The notes under the pieces were generated by a model, which saw only the letters and a program-made list of their open reading frames with translations, was not told the origin of the DNA and did no database searches. Positions 16,257 through 25,195 of a stretch of DNA of 64,000 bases are shown piece by piece; the first letter of the stretch is position 1, and each line of letters starts with the position of its first letter. The stretch comes from DATDPM01 sp041498815 (GTDB lineage Bacteria > Pseudomonadota > Alphaproteobacteria > DATDPM01), in contig JBGQJC010000005.1 of NCBI GenBank assembly GCA_041498815.1, forward strand, positions 16,944 through 80,943, read 5' to 3'. The translations under genes were made by a program, and so were the position numbers.

Positions 16257-17264
16257 ATGGGGGGAGCGGGTTACGTCCTGGCCTTTGCCGTGGTCTTCGC
16301 CGCGGTGCTTTTCGGCACCGGCGCCGCCGCGAAGTATCTGCGGGCGCGCGCCATCCTCGATCGGCCCAACGAGCGCAGCAGCCATGCCGCGCCCACGCCC
16401 AGGGGCGGCGGCATCGCGGTCAGCGCGGTGTTGATATCGGCCTTCGCCGCGATCGGTTTCGTCACGGCGGAACGCCCCACGGCCTCGGCCGCACTTCTTA
16501 TAGGGGCGCTCGTTCTCGCCGCCGTTTCCTGGATCGACGATCTGCGCGGCTTGCCGCCTTGGCTGCGGCTTGCGGTGCAGGTTGCCGCGGCGACTTCCGC
16601 GCTGCCGGCGCTCCCCCTATCGGGACTCGTATTCCAGGGATTGTTGCCGCCTCTCGCCGATCACGCGGCTGCGGTACTGCTCTGGGTCTGGTTCGTCAAT
16701 CTGTTCAATTTCATGGACGGGATCGATGGGATCGCGGGGGTGGAGGCGGCCACCAATGGGTTCGGGTTGTTTCTCATTGCGCTTCTGTTTCCGGCTGCCG
16801 GTGCGCTACCGGGGTTTGCGCTCTATGCGCTCACCATCGCCGCCGCCGCGCTAGGCTTCCTGTGGTGGAATTGGGAGCCGGCCAAGGTGTTCTTGGGCGA
16901 CGTGGGAAGCGTGCCGCTCGGATTCCTGCTGGGCTTTCTGCTTTTGTCCCTGGCGGCGGCGGGCTTATGGCCTGCCGCGCTCATCCTGCCGCTTTATTAC
17001 CTCGCCGATTCGGGCGTCACGCTGATGCGCCGTATCGCCGCGGGCGAGAAAATTTGGCAGGCGCATGCCGGCCATTTCTATCAGCGCGCCGCGCGCCGCA
17101 TCGGCTCCCATGCCGCAACGGTGCGGGCGATTGCTTTCGCCAACCTCGGCCTCATGGGCCTGGCGCTTTTGGCCTGCGTTGGCTTTGAGGCGGCGGCGCT
17201 GGTTTCGGCCGCCGCGGTCACGGCCCTGCTTCTGGCCTATCTCGCGGGGGGCTTGAAGCCATGA
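16257..17264 (+). CDS. WecA/MraY-family undecaprenyl-phosphate sugar-1-phosphate transferase
   Basis: A 335-residue polytopic membrane protein of the glycosyltransferase family 4/MraY superfamily, about ten helices. Signature stretches are NERSSHAAPTPRGGG after helix 1, the Asp-rich NFMDGIDGIAG loop, and KVFLGDVGSVPLGF. It should start a surface polysaccharide by moving GlcNAc-1-P or a related sugar phosphate to undecaprenyl phosphate. The capD-like gene follows after 31 bp. Confidence 0.9.
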   Translation: MGGAGYVLAFAVVFAAVLFGTGAAAKYLRARAILDRPNERSSHAAPTPRGGGIAVSAVLISAFAAIGFVTAERPTASAALLIGALVLAAVSWIDDLRGLPPWLRLAVQVAAATSALPALPLSGLVFQGLLPPLADHAAAVLLWVWFVNLFNFMDGIDGIAGVEAATNGFGLFLIALLFPAAGALPGFALYALTIAAAALGFLWWNWEPAKVFLGDVGSVPLGFLLGFLLLSLAAAGLWPAALILPLYYLADSGVTLMRRIAAGEKIWQAHAGHFYQRAARRIGSHAATVRAIAFANLGLMGLALLACVGFEAAALVSAAAVTALLLAYLAGGLKP

Positions 17265-17295
17265 TCTGCCTCCCGCCCTGTGCTATTTTCGGGCG

Positions 17296-19230
17296 GTGAC
17301 CGCCATGCCGCGCTTGCGCCGGATCAGCCGCGCCAATATCACCTTCGCCCACGATATCGTGATGGCGGCGCTCTCGTTTGTCCTCTCGCTTTATTTGCGG
17401 GTCGGCGATCAGATCTTCGCATACTCGCCGGAATTCGTGCTGCGCGGGACCTTCACCTTCACGGCGATCGCGGCCGCCGTGTTCTGGTGGACCGGGCTCT
17501 ATCGCGGCGTGTGGCGCTACGCCTCGCTCAACGACATGGTGGCGATCGCCAAGGCGGTGACGCTTGTCGCCCTCATCTTCCTGGCGTTCCAGTTCCTCGC
17601 CACCCGCCTCGAGGATTTCCCGCGCTCGGCCCAGGTCATCAATTGGTTCGTCCTCATTTTCCTTTTGGGGGGCCCGCGCTTCGTCTATCGCGTGGCGAAG
17701 GACCGGGGGTTCCGCTTCGTTCTGAAGCGCGAAACCCATCCCCAGATTCCGGTGCTGCTGATCGGCACGGGCGACGCGGCGGAGCTTTTCATCCGCGAGA
17801 TGGGACGCGATGCGAACGCGCCCTACCGCGTCGTCGGGTTTCTTTCGGCCAAGGACGGGCGCGTTGGACGCCACATCCACGGCGTCGAGGTGTTGGGCGA
17901 TTTCGGCGATCTCGACACGGTCGTGGAAAATCTGTCGACGCAAGGCGAGCGGCCCCAGCGCATGATCATCACCAGCGACCGCATTGCGGGCGAAACCGTG
18001 CGCGCGCTGCTCGAGTCGTCCTTCCGCCTCGGCATCGCATTGTCCCGTCTTCCGCGCCTGACCGATTTCAAGAGCGGCACGCCCGAGAAGCTGGAGGTGC
18101 GGCCGGTCGCCATCGAAGACCTGTTGTTCCGGCCGCAAACGGTGCTCGACCGCGAATCGATGCGGGCCCTTCTGGCGGGAAAGCGCGTGCTCGTCACCGG
18201 GGCGGGCGGCACCATCGGCGCGGAGCTGGTGCGCCAGATCTCCGATTTCGGCCCGGCCCATCTGTCGTTGCTCGATAACGGCGAGTTCGCGCTTTACGCC
18301 ATCGACCGCGAATTGTCCGAGCGCCACGCCGGCCTGCCAAGAGCCGCGATTTTCGCCGATGTGCGCGATAGCGCCCGCGTCAACGAGTTGATGAAAAGCC
18401 AATCGCCTGAACTCGTGTTCCACGCCGCGGCCTTGAAGCACGTGCCGGTGGTGGAAGACCACCCCAACGAAGGCGCCCTCACCAACGCGATCGGAACGCG
18501 CAACGTCGCCGATGCCTGCGCCGCTGCGGCTGTGCGCGCCATGGTGCTGATCTCGACCGACAAGGCGGTCAATCCGACCAGCGTGATGGGGGCGACCAAG
18601 CGTTTGGCCGAAAGCTATTGCCAGGCGCGCGACGTCGTTTCACGCCGCGGTACGAACATCACGCGGTTTTTGACGGTGCGCTTCGGCAACGTGCTGGGTT
18701 CGACCGGCTCGGTCGTGCCCCTGTTCCAGCACCAGCTGCAGCGGGGCCTGCCGCTGACCGTCACCGATCCCGCCATGACCCGCTTCTTCATGACCGTGCG
18801 CGAGGCGGTGGAACTCGTGCTTCAGGCGTCGGCACTGGGGGCCGCCGGCGGCGAGGAGGGGCGCATCTTCGTCCTCGACATGGGCGATCCGGTCAAGATC
18901 CTCGACCTTGCCCATCAGATGATAAGGCTTGCCGGGCTGACGCCCGATCGCGACGTGCCGGTCGTTTTCACTGGCGTGCGCCCCGGCGAAAAATTGCATG
19001 AGGAACTTTTCCACGGCGCGGAAAAAATCGAGCCGACCGAGGCGAAGGGAATTTTGCTCGCGGCGCCCCGCACCGCCGACTTGGCCGTGCTCTTGCGCGC
19101 CTTCGAGGAATTGGAAGAGGCGGCAAAGGCCGGGCGCAGCGAACAGACGCTGAGCCTGCTGGCGCGGTTCGTTCCCGAATACCGGCCCCTGCACGAGACC
19201 GGCGACGCCCGGCGGGCCGTCCGCCCGTGA
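17296..19230 (+). CDS. Polysaccharide biosynthesis epimerase/dehydratase (CapD/WbpM/FlaA1-like)
   Basis: A 644-residue inner-membrane enzyme. Four N-terminal membrane helices (to about residue 130) are followed by a first Rossmann-like module (LLIGTGDAAELFIREM) and an extended SDR catalytic domain with VTGAGGTIGAELVRQI and the family stretch HAAALKHVPVVEDHP. Enzymes of this type convert UDP-GlcNAc to 4-keto-6-deoxy sugars. Start is GTG at 17296 or ATG at 17305. The stop overlaps the purH start (GTGA). Confidence 0.92.
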   Translation: MTAMPRLRRISRANITFAHDIVMAALSFVLSLYLRVGDQIFAYSPEFVLRGTFTFTAIAAAVFWWTGLYRGVWRYASLNDMVAIAKAVTLVALIFLAFQFLATRLEDFPRSAQVINWFVLIFLLGGPRFVYRVAKDRGFRFVLKRETHPQIPVLLIGTGDAAELFIREMGRDANAPYRVVGFLSAKDGRVGRHIHGVEVLGDFGDLDTVVENLSTQGERPQRMIITSDRIAGETVRALLESSFRLGIALSRLPRLTDFKSGTPEKLEVRPVAIEDLLFRPQTVLDRESMRALLAGKRVLVTGAGGTIGAELVRQISDFGPAHLSLLDNGEFALYAIDRELSERHAGLPRAAIFADVRDSARVNELMKSQSPELVFHAAALKHVPVVEDHPNEGALTNAIGTRNVADACAAAAVRAMVLISTDKAVNPTSVMGATKRLAESYCQARDVVSRRGTNITRFLTVRFGNVLGSTGSVVPLFQHQLQRGLPLTVTDPAMTRFFMTVREAVELVLQASALGAAGGEEGRIFVLDMGDPVKILDLAHQMIRLAGLTPDRDVPVVFTGVRPGEKLHEELFHGAEKIEPTEAKGILLAAPRTADLAVLLRAFEELEEAAKAGRSEQTLSLLARFVPEYRPLHETGDARRAVRP

Positions 19231-20837
19231 GCCAGCCGCCGCCGCAAGGCGCTGCAGCCGGTATCGCCGGGCTTGTCCCGATCACCCGGGCCCTCATTTC
19301 GGTTTCCGACAAAACCGGACTAGCCGAATTCGGGAAGTTCCTCGCCGGGCGCAAGGTCGAGATACTTTCGACCGGCGGCTCGGCCGAGGCACTCCGCAAG
19401 GCGGGGGTGCCGGTCACCGAGGTTTCAACGGCGACCGGCCAGCCGGAGATTTTGGGCGGGCGGGTCAAGACCCTGCACCCCAAGATTCACGGCGGAATTC
19501 TGGCCAAGCGCGACGAGCCTTCGCACCTGGCGCAATTGTCGGCCCAGGGCATAGCAGCCATTGATCTGGTCGCGGTCAACCTTTATCCGTTCGAGGCGGC
19601 GCTGGCCAAAGGGGCCGATTTCGCGACCTGCATCGAGAACATCGACATCGGCGGGCCGGCGCTGATCCGCGCCGCGGCGAAGAACCATGATTTTGTCACG
19701 GTCGCCGCCGATCCGGCGGATTATCCGGCCATCACGGCGGAGATGGCGGAACACGATGGGGCCACCAGCTTGCGCTTGCGCCGGCGCCTGGCCGCCGATG
19801 CCTATGCGCGCACCGCGTCCTACGATGCGGCGATCGCGGACTGGATGTCGAAGAACCAGGGCGATTTATTCCCCCAGCGCATGATCCTGGCGGGCGTGCG
19901 CCGGCAACTCCTGCGCTACGGCGAAAACCCGCATCAGCAGGCGGCGTTCTATGCCACGTCCGAGAAGCAATTCGGGGTCGCGACCGCGGTCCAGCTTCAG
20001 GGCAAGGAACTCAGCTACAACAATTTGAACGACACCGATGCCGCCTTCGGGCTGGTCGCGGAATTTCGCGAGCCCGCCTGCGCCATCGTCAAGCACGCGA
20101 ACCCGTGCGGGGCCGCGACCGCGACGACCCTGAAGGAAGCTTGGGAACGCGCGCTCGCCTGCGATCCGATAAGCGCCTACGGCGGGGTCGTCGCCTTCAA
20201 CCGCCCACTCGACCCCGATACCGCGCGCGAAATCGCCAAGCTCTTCACCGAGGTCATCATCGCACCCCAAGTCCTCGATCCCGCGCGCAAGATCCTGGCG
20301 GAGAAAAAGAATTTGCGCGTGCTGGAGGCGGGCGGACTCCCGGACGCGGCGCTGTCGGGAGTAGTCTTCCGCTCGCTTGCGGGCGGATTCCTGGCCCAGA
20401 CTCTCGATAACGAAGGCAGCCCGGAATTAAAAGTGGTCGGCAAGCGCGCGCCCAGTGCGGCCGAAAGATCGGATCTATTGTTCGCCTTCCTGGTCGCAAA
20501 GCACGTGAAGTCGAACGCGGTCGTCTTCGCCCATCGCGGCGCGACCGTTGCCATCGGCGCCGGGCAAATGAGCCGCGTCGATGCCGCGCGCATCGCGGTC
20601 CTGAAATCCGACGCCGCCGCGCGCATTGCCGGCGAGAAAAAGCGGCGCACGGAAGGCTCCGTGGTTGCCTCGGACGCCTTCTTTCCGTTCCCGGACGCCC
20701 TCATCGTGGCGGCGGAAGCCGGCGCTTCGGCTGCGATTGCCCCGGGCGGGTCGGTGCGCGACGACGAAATCATCGCGGCGGCGGATGCGCATGACATGGC
20801 GCTGGTCTTTGCCGGCGCGCGGCACTTCCGGCACTAA
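19227..20837 (+). CDS. purH: Bifunctional AICAR transformylase/IMP cyclohydrolase
   Basis: PurH performs the last two steps of IMP synthesis. The 536-residue protein has an N-terminal cyclohydrolase (MGS-like) domain starting ITRALISVSDKTGLAEFGKF with TGGSAEALRKAG, and a C-terminal transformylase domain with RYGENPHQQAAFY and CAIVKHANPCGAA. The GTG at 19227 overlaps the previous stop by 4 nt, so translation is coupled to the polysaccharide gene. Confidence 0.96.
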   Translation: MSQPPPQGAAAGIAGLVPITRALISVSDKTGLAEFGKFLAGRKVEILSTGGSAEALRKAGVPVTEVSTATGQPEILGGRVKTLHPKIHGGILAKRDEPSHLAQLSAQGIAAIDLVAVNLYPFEAALAKGADFATCIENIDIGGPALIRAAAKNHDFVTVAADPADYPAITAEMAEHDGATSLRLRRRLAADAYARTASYDAAIADWMSKNQGDLFPQRMILAGVRRQLLRYGENPHQQAAFYATSEKQFGVATAVQLQGKELSYNNLNDTDAAFGLVAEFREPACAIVKHANPCGAATATTLKEAWERALACDPISAYGGVVAFNRPLDPDTAREIAKLFTEVIIAPQVLDPARKILAEKKNLRVLEAGGLPDAALSGVVFRSLAGGFLAQTLDNEGSPELKVVGKRAPSAAERSDLLFAFLVAKHVKSNAVVFAHRGATVAIGAGQMSRVDAARIAVLKSDAAARIAGEKKRRTEGSVVASDAFFPFPDALIVAAEAGASAAIAPGGSVRDDEIIAAADAHDMALVFAGARHFRH

Positions 20838-20884
20838 GGCCGGTCCCGACACGGGCCCCAACAGATCGCGGAAAGAGGATCGGG

Positions 20885-21139
20885 TTAAACGCGCCTAATC
20901 GGGAACATCCCGGCCGGTGTGAAACGCATCCCAACCGCCATCGCCACTGTGACCAACGTCGTGGCACCGGTAGTCATCGCCGCAACCGTCCCCATGACCT
21001 TGGTCCACTCGCGCGCGGCCACGACGAACGGAGCGGCTGCCGACGCGACAGCGGCGATCGCCGCTTTCGATGCGGCATCGGATGGATGCGAAAAGGATTC
21101 GGATCGAATGGCGGGCAAAGATACGGTCATGACAAGCAC
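20885..21139 (-). CDS. Possible small hydrophobic protein
   Basis: An 84-residue open frame on the minus strand with Ala/Val/Thr-rich stretches (AAIAAVASAAAPFVVAA and TVAAMTTGATTLVTVAMAV) that could form two transmembrane helices. It ends about 48 bp from the purH stop and begins 28 bp from the tRNA-Gly 3' end. The plus-strand frame over the same bases runs into the tRNA and looks spurious, which favours this strand. Family and function are unknown. Confidence 0.4.
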   Translation of the reverse strand: MLVMTVSLPAIRSESFSHPSDAASKAAIAAVASAAAPFVVAAREWTKVMGTVAAMTTGATTLVTVAMAVGMRFTPAGMFPIRRV

Positions 21140-21166
21140 CCAAAGGTTGATTCGAAGACCGGGAAA

Positions 21167-21241
21167 TGGAGCGGGAGACGGGAATCGAACCCGCGACCCT
21201 CACGTTGGCAACGTGATGCTCTACCTCTGAGCTACTCCCGC
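21167..21241 (-). tRNA. tRNA-Gly (GCC)
   Basis: A cloverleaf is complete on the minus strand: acceptor GCGGGAG paired with CTCCCGC, D-arm GCTC/GAGC, anticodon loop TTGCCAA (anticodon GCC), T-arm GCGGG-TTCGAAT-CCCGT. Discriminator T and an encoded CCA end it. It lies alone between purH and the thioredoxin-like gene. Confidence 0.97.
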
Positions 21242-21450
21242 ATTCCGCCCGGCCCCAGACGGGCGGGGTCCGATAATAAGTAAAGCCCCCGGCATTGCAA
21301 GCCTTCCCCCGAAGCCTTAAGCGGCGTCCCCAGGCGACGGTTCTTGCCCGGCGAAGCCGCAGGTTCCATTTATAGGGCCTGCGGTCTTAACATATCCTTA
21401 TCTGCGCCAGGCCCCAGGAACAGGGCCCGACAGGAGTCCCCGGAAAACCG

Positions 21451-22365
21451 ATGGAACCGATTTTGAAATCCGCCCCGCCCGAAGCAAACGCCGTCAAGGA
21501 CGGCAACACCGCGAGCTTCATGGCCGATGTGATCGAGGGCTCGCGCGAGAACATCGTGCTGGTGGATTTTTGGGCGCCGTGGTGCGGGCCGTGCAAGCAA
21601 CTCTCGCCCATCCTCGAGCGCGAGGTAGCCGGGACCAAGGGCGCGGTCCGCCTCGTCAAGATCAACATCGACGAGAATCCGGATCTCGCGCGCGAGATGC
21701 ACGTGCAGTCGATTCCGGCGGTCTACGCTTTCTATCAGGGCCGCCCGGTCGACGGGTTCATGGGCGCGCTCCCGGAGCAGCAAGTCAAAGCATTCCTCGA
21801 GCGGATGGTGCGCGCGGTGGGCGGCGAGTTGCCGGCGGCGGCGCTTTCGGAAATGGCGGCCGAGGGGGACGCGATGCTGGCCGCGGGCGACATTCCGGGC
21901 GCGGAGCAGCTCTACCGCGAAGTGCTGGCCGCCGATGCCAAGCACGCAGGCGCGCTTGCGGGAACGGTTCGAAGCCGCATCCAGGCGGGAGACCATGCTG
22001 CCGCGCGCAAGATCATTGATCGCATCCCGGCCGAGCTTTCCGGAGCACCCGAAATTGCCGCGGCGCGAAGCGCCCTCGAGCTTGTCGAACAGCGCCCGGA
22101 CGCCAATGCCGTCCGCCAAGCGCAAGAGAAATTGGCGGCGAACGTGAACGACCACCCCGCGCGATACGACCTTGCCGCCGCCCTTTATGCCGACGGCAAG
22201 TCCGAGGAGGCGGTCGATCAATTGATCGAGATCGTCAAGCGCGACCGCGACTGGAACGACCAGGCGGCGCGCACGCAGCTCTTGAAGCTGTTCGAGGCGC
22301 TGGGCCCCGCGCATCCGGTGGCGATGGCCGGACGGCGCAAGCTGTCCTCGGTGCTGTTCAAATGA
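21451..22365 (+). CDS. cnoX: Thioredoxin-TPR protein, CnoX (YbbN)-like
   Basis: A 304-residue protein: an N-terminal thioredoxin fold with VLVDFWAPWCGPCKQLSPIL (intact CGPC active site at about residues 47-50) and a C-terminal TPR-like helical region (AAGDIPGAEQLYREVLAAD). This is the CnoX/YbbN architecture, a holdase chaperone that protects proteins under oxidative stress. E. coli CnoX lacks the first cysteine; here both are present, so reductase activity is plausible. The stop overlaps the start of the next gene (ATGA). Confidence 0.88.
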   Translation: MEPILKSAPPEANAVKDGNTASFMADVIEGSRENIVLVDFWAPWCGPCKQLSPILEREVAGTKGAVRLVKINIDENPDLAREMHVQSIPAVYAFYQGRPVDGFMGALPEQQVKAFLERMVRAVGGELPAAALSEMAAEGDAMLAAGDIPGAEQLYREVLAADAKHAGALAGTVRSRIQAGDHAAARKIIDRIPAELSGAPEIAAARSALELVEQRPDANAVRQAQEKLAANVNDHPARYDLAAALYADGKSEEAVDQLIEIVKRDRDWNDQAARTQLLKLFEALGPAHPVAMAGRRKLSSVLFK

Positions 22366-23030
22366 CGTCGCTGGACGAAACCGCGAACGGCCTTCTTCCC
22401 CACGAGCTTCCGATCTTTCCGTTGACCGGAGCATTCCTGATGCCCCAGGGCCGGTTGCCGCTTCATATTTTCGAGCCGCGTTACCTGGCGATGTTCGAGG
22501 ATGCGCTCAAGGGCGACCGGCTGATCGGCATGGTCCAGCCGGTCGAGCCCGATGCGGAGGCGCGCCAGCCCGAGCCCGCGGTCCACGCGACCGGTTGCGC
22601 GGGGCGAATCATCGTATTCAAAGAGACACGCGACCGCCGCTTCGAGATCGTGCTCGAAGGGGTGAGCCGCTTCGACATCGCGCGCGAACTCCTTGGCCGG
22701 CGCGGCTACCGCGTGGTCGAAGCGGTCTGGGATCGGTTCGGCCGCGACACCGGGGCGGACGAGGCGCTCGATACCGGGCTCAGGTCCCGCCTCTTGCAAT
22801 CGCTGGAGCGATATCTCGCGGCGCGGGGCGTGACTTCGGACGATTCCGGGATCGCCGAGCTTTCGGGGTCCGAGTTGGTGGCCGCGATCGCCATGGCCTG
22901 CCCGTTCCACGCCATCGAGAAACAGGCGGTTCTGGAATCGCAGGCCGTGGACGAGCGCGCCCGGCTGCTCGCCTCGCTCCTCGACATGGCGGCGCATGGG
23001 CAAGAGCCCCCTTACATCTCACGCCAGTGA
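22362..23030 (+). CDS. Lon N-terminal (substrate-binding) domain protein
   Basis: A 222-residue protein that is a stand-alone LON substrate-binding domain with no ATPase or protease part. It has LPIFPLTGAFLMPQGRLPL, HIFEPRYLAMFEDAL and GVSRFDIARELL, the typical core. Its ATG overlaps the cnoX stop by 4 nt. The pairing with a thioredoxin-TPR protein is common in alphaproteobacteria; the role is unknown but suggests protein quality control. Confidence 0.9.
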   Translation: MTSLDETANGLLPHELPIFPLTGAFLMPQGRLPLHIFEPRYLAMFEDALKGDRLIGMVQPVEPDAEARQPEPAVHATGCAGRIIVFKETRDRRFEIVLEGVSRFDIARELLGRRGYRVVEAVWDRFGRDTGADEALDTGLRSRLLQSLERYLAARGVTSDDSGIAELSGSELVAAIAMACPFHAIEKQAVLESQAVDERARLLASLLDMAAHGQEPPYISRQ

Positions 23031-23041
23031 CGGAGGAAACC

Positions 23042-23239
23042 ATGACTCGCAACGCCGTCGATCCCAAGCTTCTGGAAATCCTGGTCTGCCCGCTCACCAA
23101 AGGGCCGCTGCGCTACGACGAACAGGCCCAGGAACTCATCAGCGAGCAGGCGGGGCTGGCCTATCCGATCCGCGACGGCATTCCGATCATGTTGGTGGAT
23201 GAGGCGCGGCGCCTGGACGATTCACATACCCGCAAATGA
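23042..23239 (+). CDS. Trm112/YcaR (UPF0434) family protein
   Basis: A 65-residue protein with the Trm112p-like fold: LLEILVCPLTKGPLRYDEQA and then AYPIRDGIPIMLVDEARRL. Eukaryotic Trm112 activates methyltransferases; the bacterial role is open. Only one of the metal-ligand cysteines seen in some relatives is visible (VCPLT). A GGAGG-type ribosome binding site lies just before the ATG, and the gene follows the Lon-N gene by 11 bp. Confidence 0.9.
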   Translation: MTRNAVDPKLLEILVCPLTKGPLRYDEQAQELISEQAGLAYPIRDGIPIMLVDEARRLDDSHTRK

Positions 23240-23284
23240 ACCCCGCGCGGCGATGCCCCAAGCGAATATAAGGGTCACGCACAA

Positions 23285-23653
23285 GTGACCGGGGGCACCC
23301 GGCAGTGGCCGGTGGAAATCCGGCTCAAGACCGCGGACAAAATCCTCGAGATCGATTTCGACGACGGCAAAACCTTCCGCTATCCGGCGGAATACTTAAG
23401 GGTCGAAAGCCCGTCCGCCGAGGTCAAGGGCCACGGCCACGGCCAGCGCAAGATCGTTCCCGGCCGGCGCCATGTCGGGATCATGGAATTGGAGCCGGTC
23501 GGCAATTACGCGATCCGCATCCGGTTCGACGACCTGCACGACACCGGCATCTACACCTGGAATTATCTTTACGAGCTAGGCGGCGAATACGAGCAACGCT
23601 GGCAGGAATATCTCGATCAGCTCGCAGCAAAAGGCCTCTCGCGCGATCTGTGA
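23285..23653 (+). CDS. DUF971 protein (gamma-butyrobetaine hydroxylase N-domain-like)
   Basis: A 122-residue protein of DUF971: WPVEIRLKTADKILEIDFDD, FRYPAEYLRVESPSAEVKGH, IRIRFDDLHDTGIYTWNYLY and a terminal EYEQRWQEYLDQL. Relatives occur alone or fused to iron-sulfur carrier proteins, so a link to Fe-S handling is suggested but unproved. Start is GTG at 23285. It converges on ubiH, with 11 bp between the stops. Confidence 0.9.
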   Translation: MTGGTRQWPVEIRLKTADKILEIDFDDGKTFRYPAEYLRVESPSAEVKGHGHGQRKIVPGRRHVGIMELEPVGNYAIRIRFDDLHDTGIYTWNYLYELGGEYEQRWQEYLDQLAAKGLSRDL

Positions 23654-23664
23654 CGCCGGCAGCA

Positions 23665-24903
23665 CTACAAGGGCTCGCCCCGCATCAGGCGCGGAAGTTC
23701 CCCGACTAGCCCCATGGCATGGCGCATGAAAAAGCGTTTCAACCCGGGGAGCCTGTTGACCGCGGCAAGGCCGAGGTCGCGGACAAGACGCACCGGAGCG
23801 AGATCGTTCGAGAACAGCCGGTTCAATCCATCGGTTGCGGCGATGAGCGCGAAAGAATCGAACCGCCGCCAGCGCTCGTACCGCGCGAGAACATCCGCGT
23901 CCCCGATATCGCGCCCCGCGCGCTTGGCGTCGGCCAAGACCTCCGCCAGTGCCGCCACATCGCGCAAGCCCAGGTTCAGGCCCTGGCCGGCGATGGGGTG
24001 GATGGCGTGGGCGGCATCGCCCGCCAGCACCAGCCGCTCGGCGACGTATTTATCGGCATGGACGAGGCCCAAGGGGTAAGACCAGCGCGGGCCCGTGACT
24101 TCGAGTTTGCCCAAGAAATCTCCGAACCTTAGCTTCAGCTCGGCCAGAAAAGCTTCGTCGTCGAGCGCCATGAGCCGCGGCGCCTCATTCGCGCGCTCGG
24201 TCCAGACGATCGAGGAGCGGTTTCCTTTGATCGGCAGGATCGCGAAAGGCCCCGCGGGCAGGAACCGCTCGTGGGCGATGCCGCGGTGCGGGCGCTCGTG
24301 GGCGACGGTGCAGACGATCGCGGTCTGGGGATAATTCCAGCGCGCGGCGGCTATTCCCGCCTCGCGCCGGAGCTTCGAGTCGCGCCCATCCGCCGCGACC
24401 ACGAGCTTGGCGTCGATGACACTTCCATCCGGCAATTCCGCCGTCACGCCGCTTGCGTTGCGCTCGAGCCGCGCGATTTCGGTCCCATCCAGGAGTTCGA
24501 CGCCGGGGCTTTTTGCGGCGTGCTCGTAAAGCACACGGCGCAGATCGCGGTTCTCGACGATATGCCCGAGGGGCCGACCTTGAAGCGGCGGGGCAAGCTC
24601 CCGCGGGTCGTAGTGGAGAAAGAGGGGTGCCCGCCCATCCGATACCCGGATCTCGCGAATCGGCTCTGCCAACGGCTCCAGCGCCGGCCAGATGCCGATA
24701 CCCGCCAAGAGAATTGCCGACCCGTGGGCGATCGCGGAAGTCCGGCCGTCGAATTTGGCGTCCAGGTGTTTGGCGAAAGGCTCGCGGTCGATCACGACCG
24801 ACGTCAGCTTTGCCTTTGAGAGCGCCACCGCCAGCGTCAGGCCGATGAACCCGCCGCCCGAAATCAGGACATCGGCGGTCTTGGGCGCAGGTCTGTTGGT
24901 CAT
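23665..24903 (-). CDS. ubiH: UbiH/COQ6-family FAD-dependent ubiquinone hydroxylase
   Basis: A 412-residue flavoprotein monooxygenase of ubiquinone synthesis. It shows the FAD dinucleotide motif VLISGGGFIGLTLAVALS, the DG motif LVVAADGRDSKLRREAG, and the second FAD motif LVLAGDAAHAIHPIAGQGLN. Which ring position it hydroxylates cannot be told by eye (UbiH, UbiF and UbiM are similar), so the symbol names the family. ATG at 24903 is chosen. Upstream are a TTAA-box array and two tRNA genes. Confidence 0.9.
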   Translation of the reverse strand: MTNRPAPKTADVLISGGGFIGLTLAVALSKAKLTSVVIDREPFAKHLDAKFDGRTSAIAHGSAILLAGIGIWPALEPLAEPIREIRVSDGRAPLFLHYDPRELAPPLQGRPLGHIVENRDLRRVLYEHAAKSPGVELLDGTEIARLERNASGVTAELPDGSVIDAKLVVAADGRDSKLRREAGIAAARWNYPQTAIVCTVAHERPHRGIAHERFLPAGPFAILPIKGNRSSIVWTERANEAPRLMALDDEAFLAELKLRFGDFLGKLEVTGPRWSYPLGLVHADKYVAERLVLAGDAAHAIHPIAGQGLNLGLRDVAALAEVLADAKRAGRDIGDADVLARYERWRRFDSFALIAATDGLNRLFSNDLAPVRLVRDLGLAAVNRLPGLKRFFMRHAMGLVGELPRLMRGEPL

Positions 24904-25145
24904 GGGCCGCAGCTTGGCGGGGTCACTCCCTGCTGTCCAGAACGGGGGGCTCTGACCGCGGGAACCCACTGGTTTTGCGGGGCCGGGCGGGGCTTTGTAC
25001 AGAAAATGGCGATTGTATAGATGACAAACCCAATGGATTTGCGTGCGCGCGGTGCCACACCCTAGCTTTTCTGCCGTTGGCAGGCGTGCGCGCCGCACAT
25101 TCCCGTTGCGCCCAGCGCAATTTGCTGCGAGAAAATATCAGGATG

Positions 25146-25192
25146 TTAAGAGTTATTTAACCAAACATTAACGATTTATTAATCTTTATTAA
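25146..25192. promoter_or_regulatory. Array of TTAA boxes at 11-bp pitch (CtrA-like)
   Basis: TTAA occurs at 25146, 25157, 25168 and 25179, each separated by exactly 7 bp, then again at 25189 after 6 bp. TTAA-N7-TTAA is the recognition pattern of the cell-cycle regulator CtrA, so this stretch holds three overlapping full sites. It lies upstream of ubiH and 4 bp beyond the 3' end of the class II tRNA. Confidence 0.6.
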
Positions 25193-25195
25193 GAA

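Noticed and set aside
20919..21230. Plus-strand frame ending in GAGDGNRTRDPHVGNVMLYL
   Set aside because: The 3' part is a translation of the tRNA-Gly gene, a well-known false product, so the frame is not a gene.
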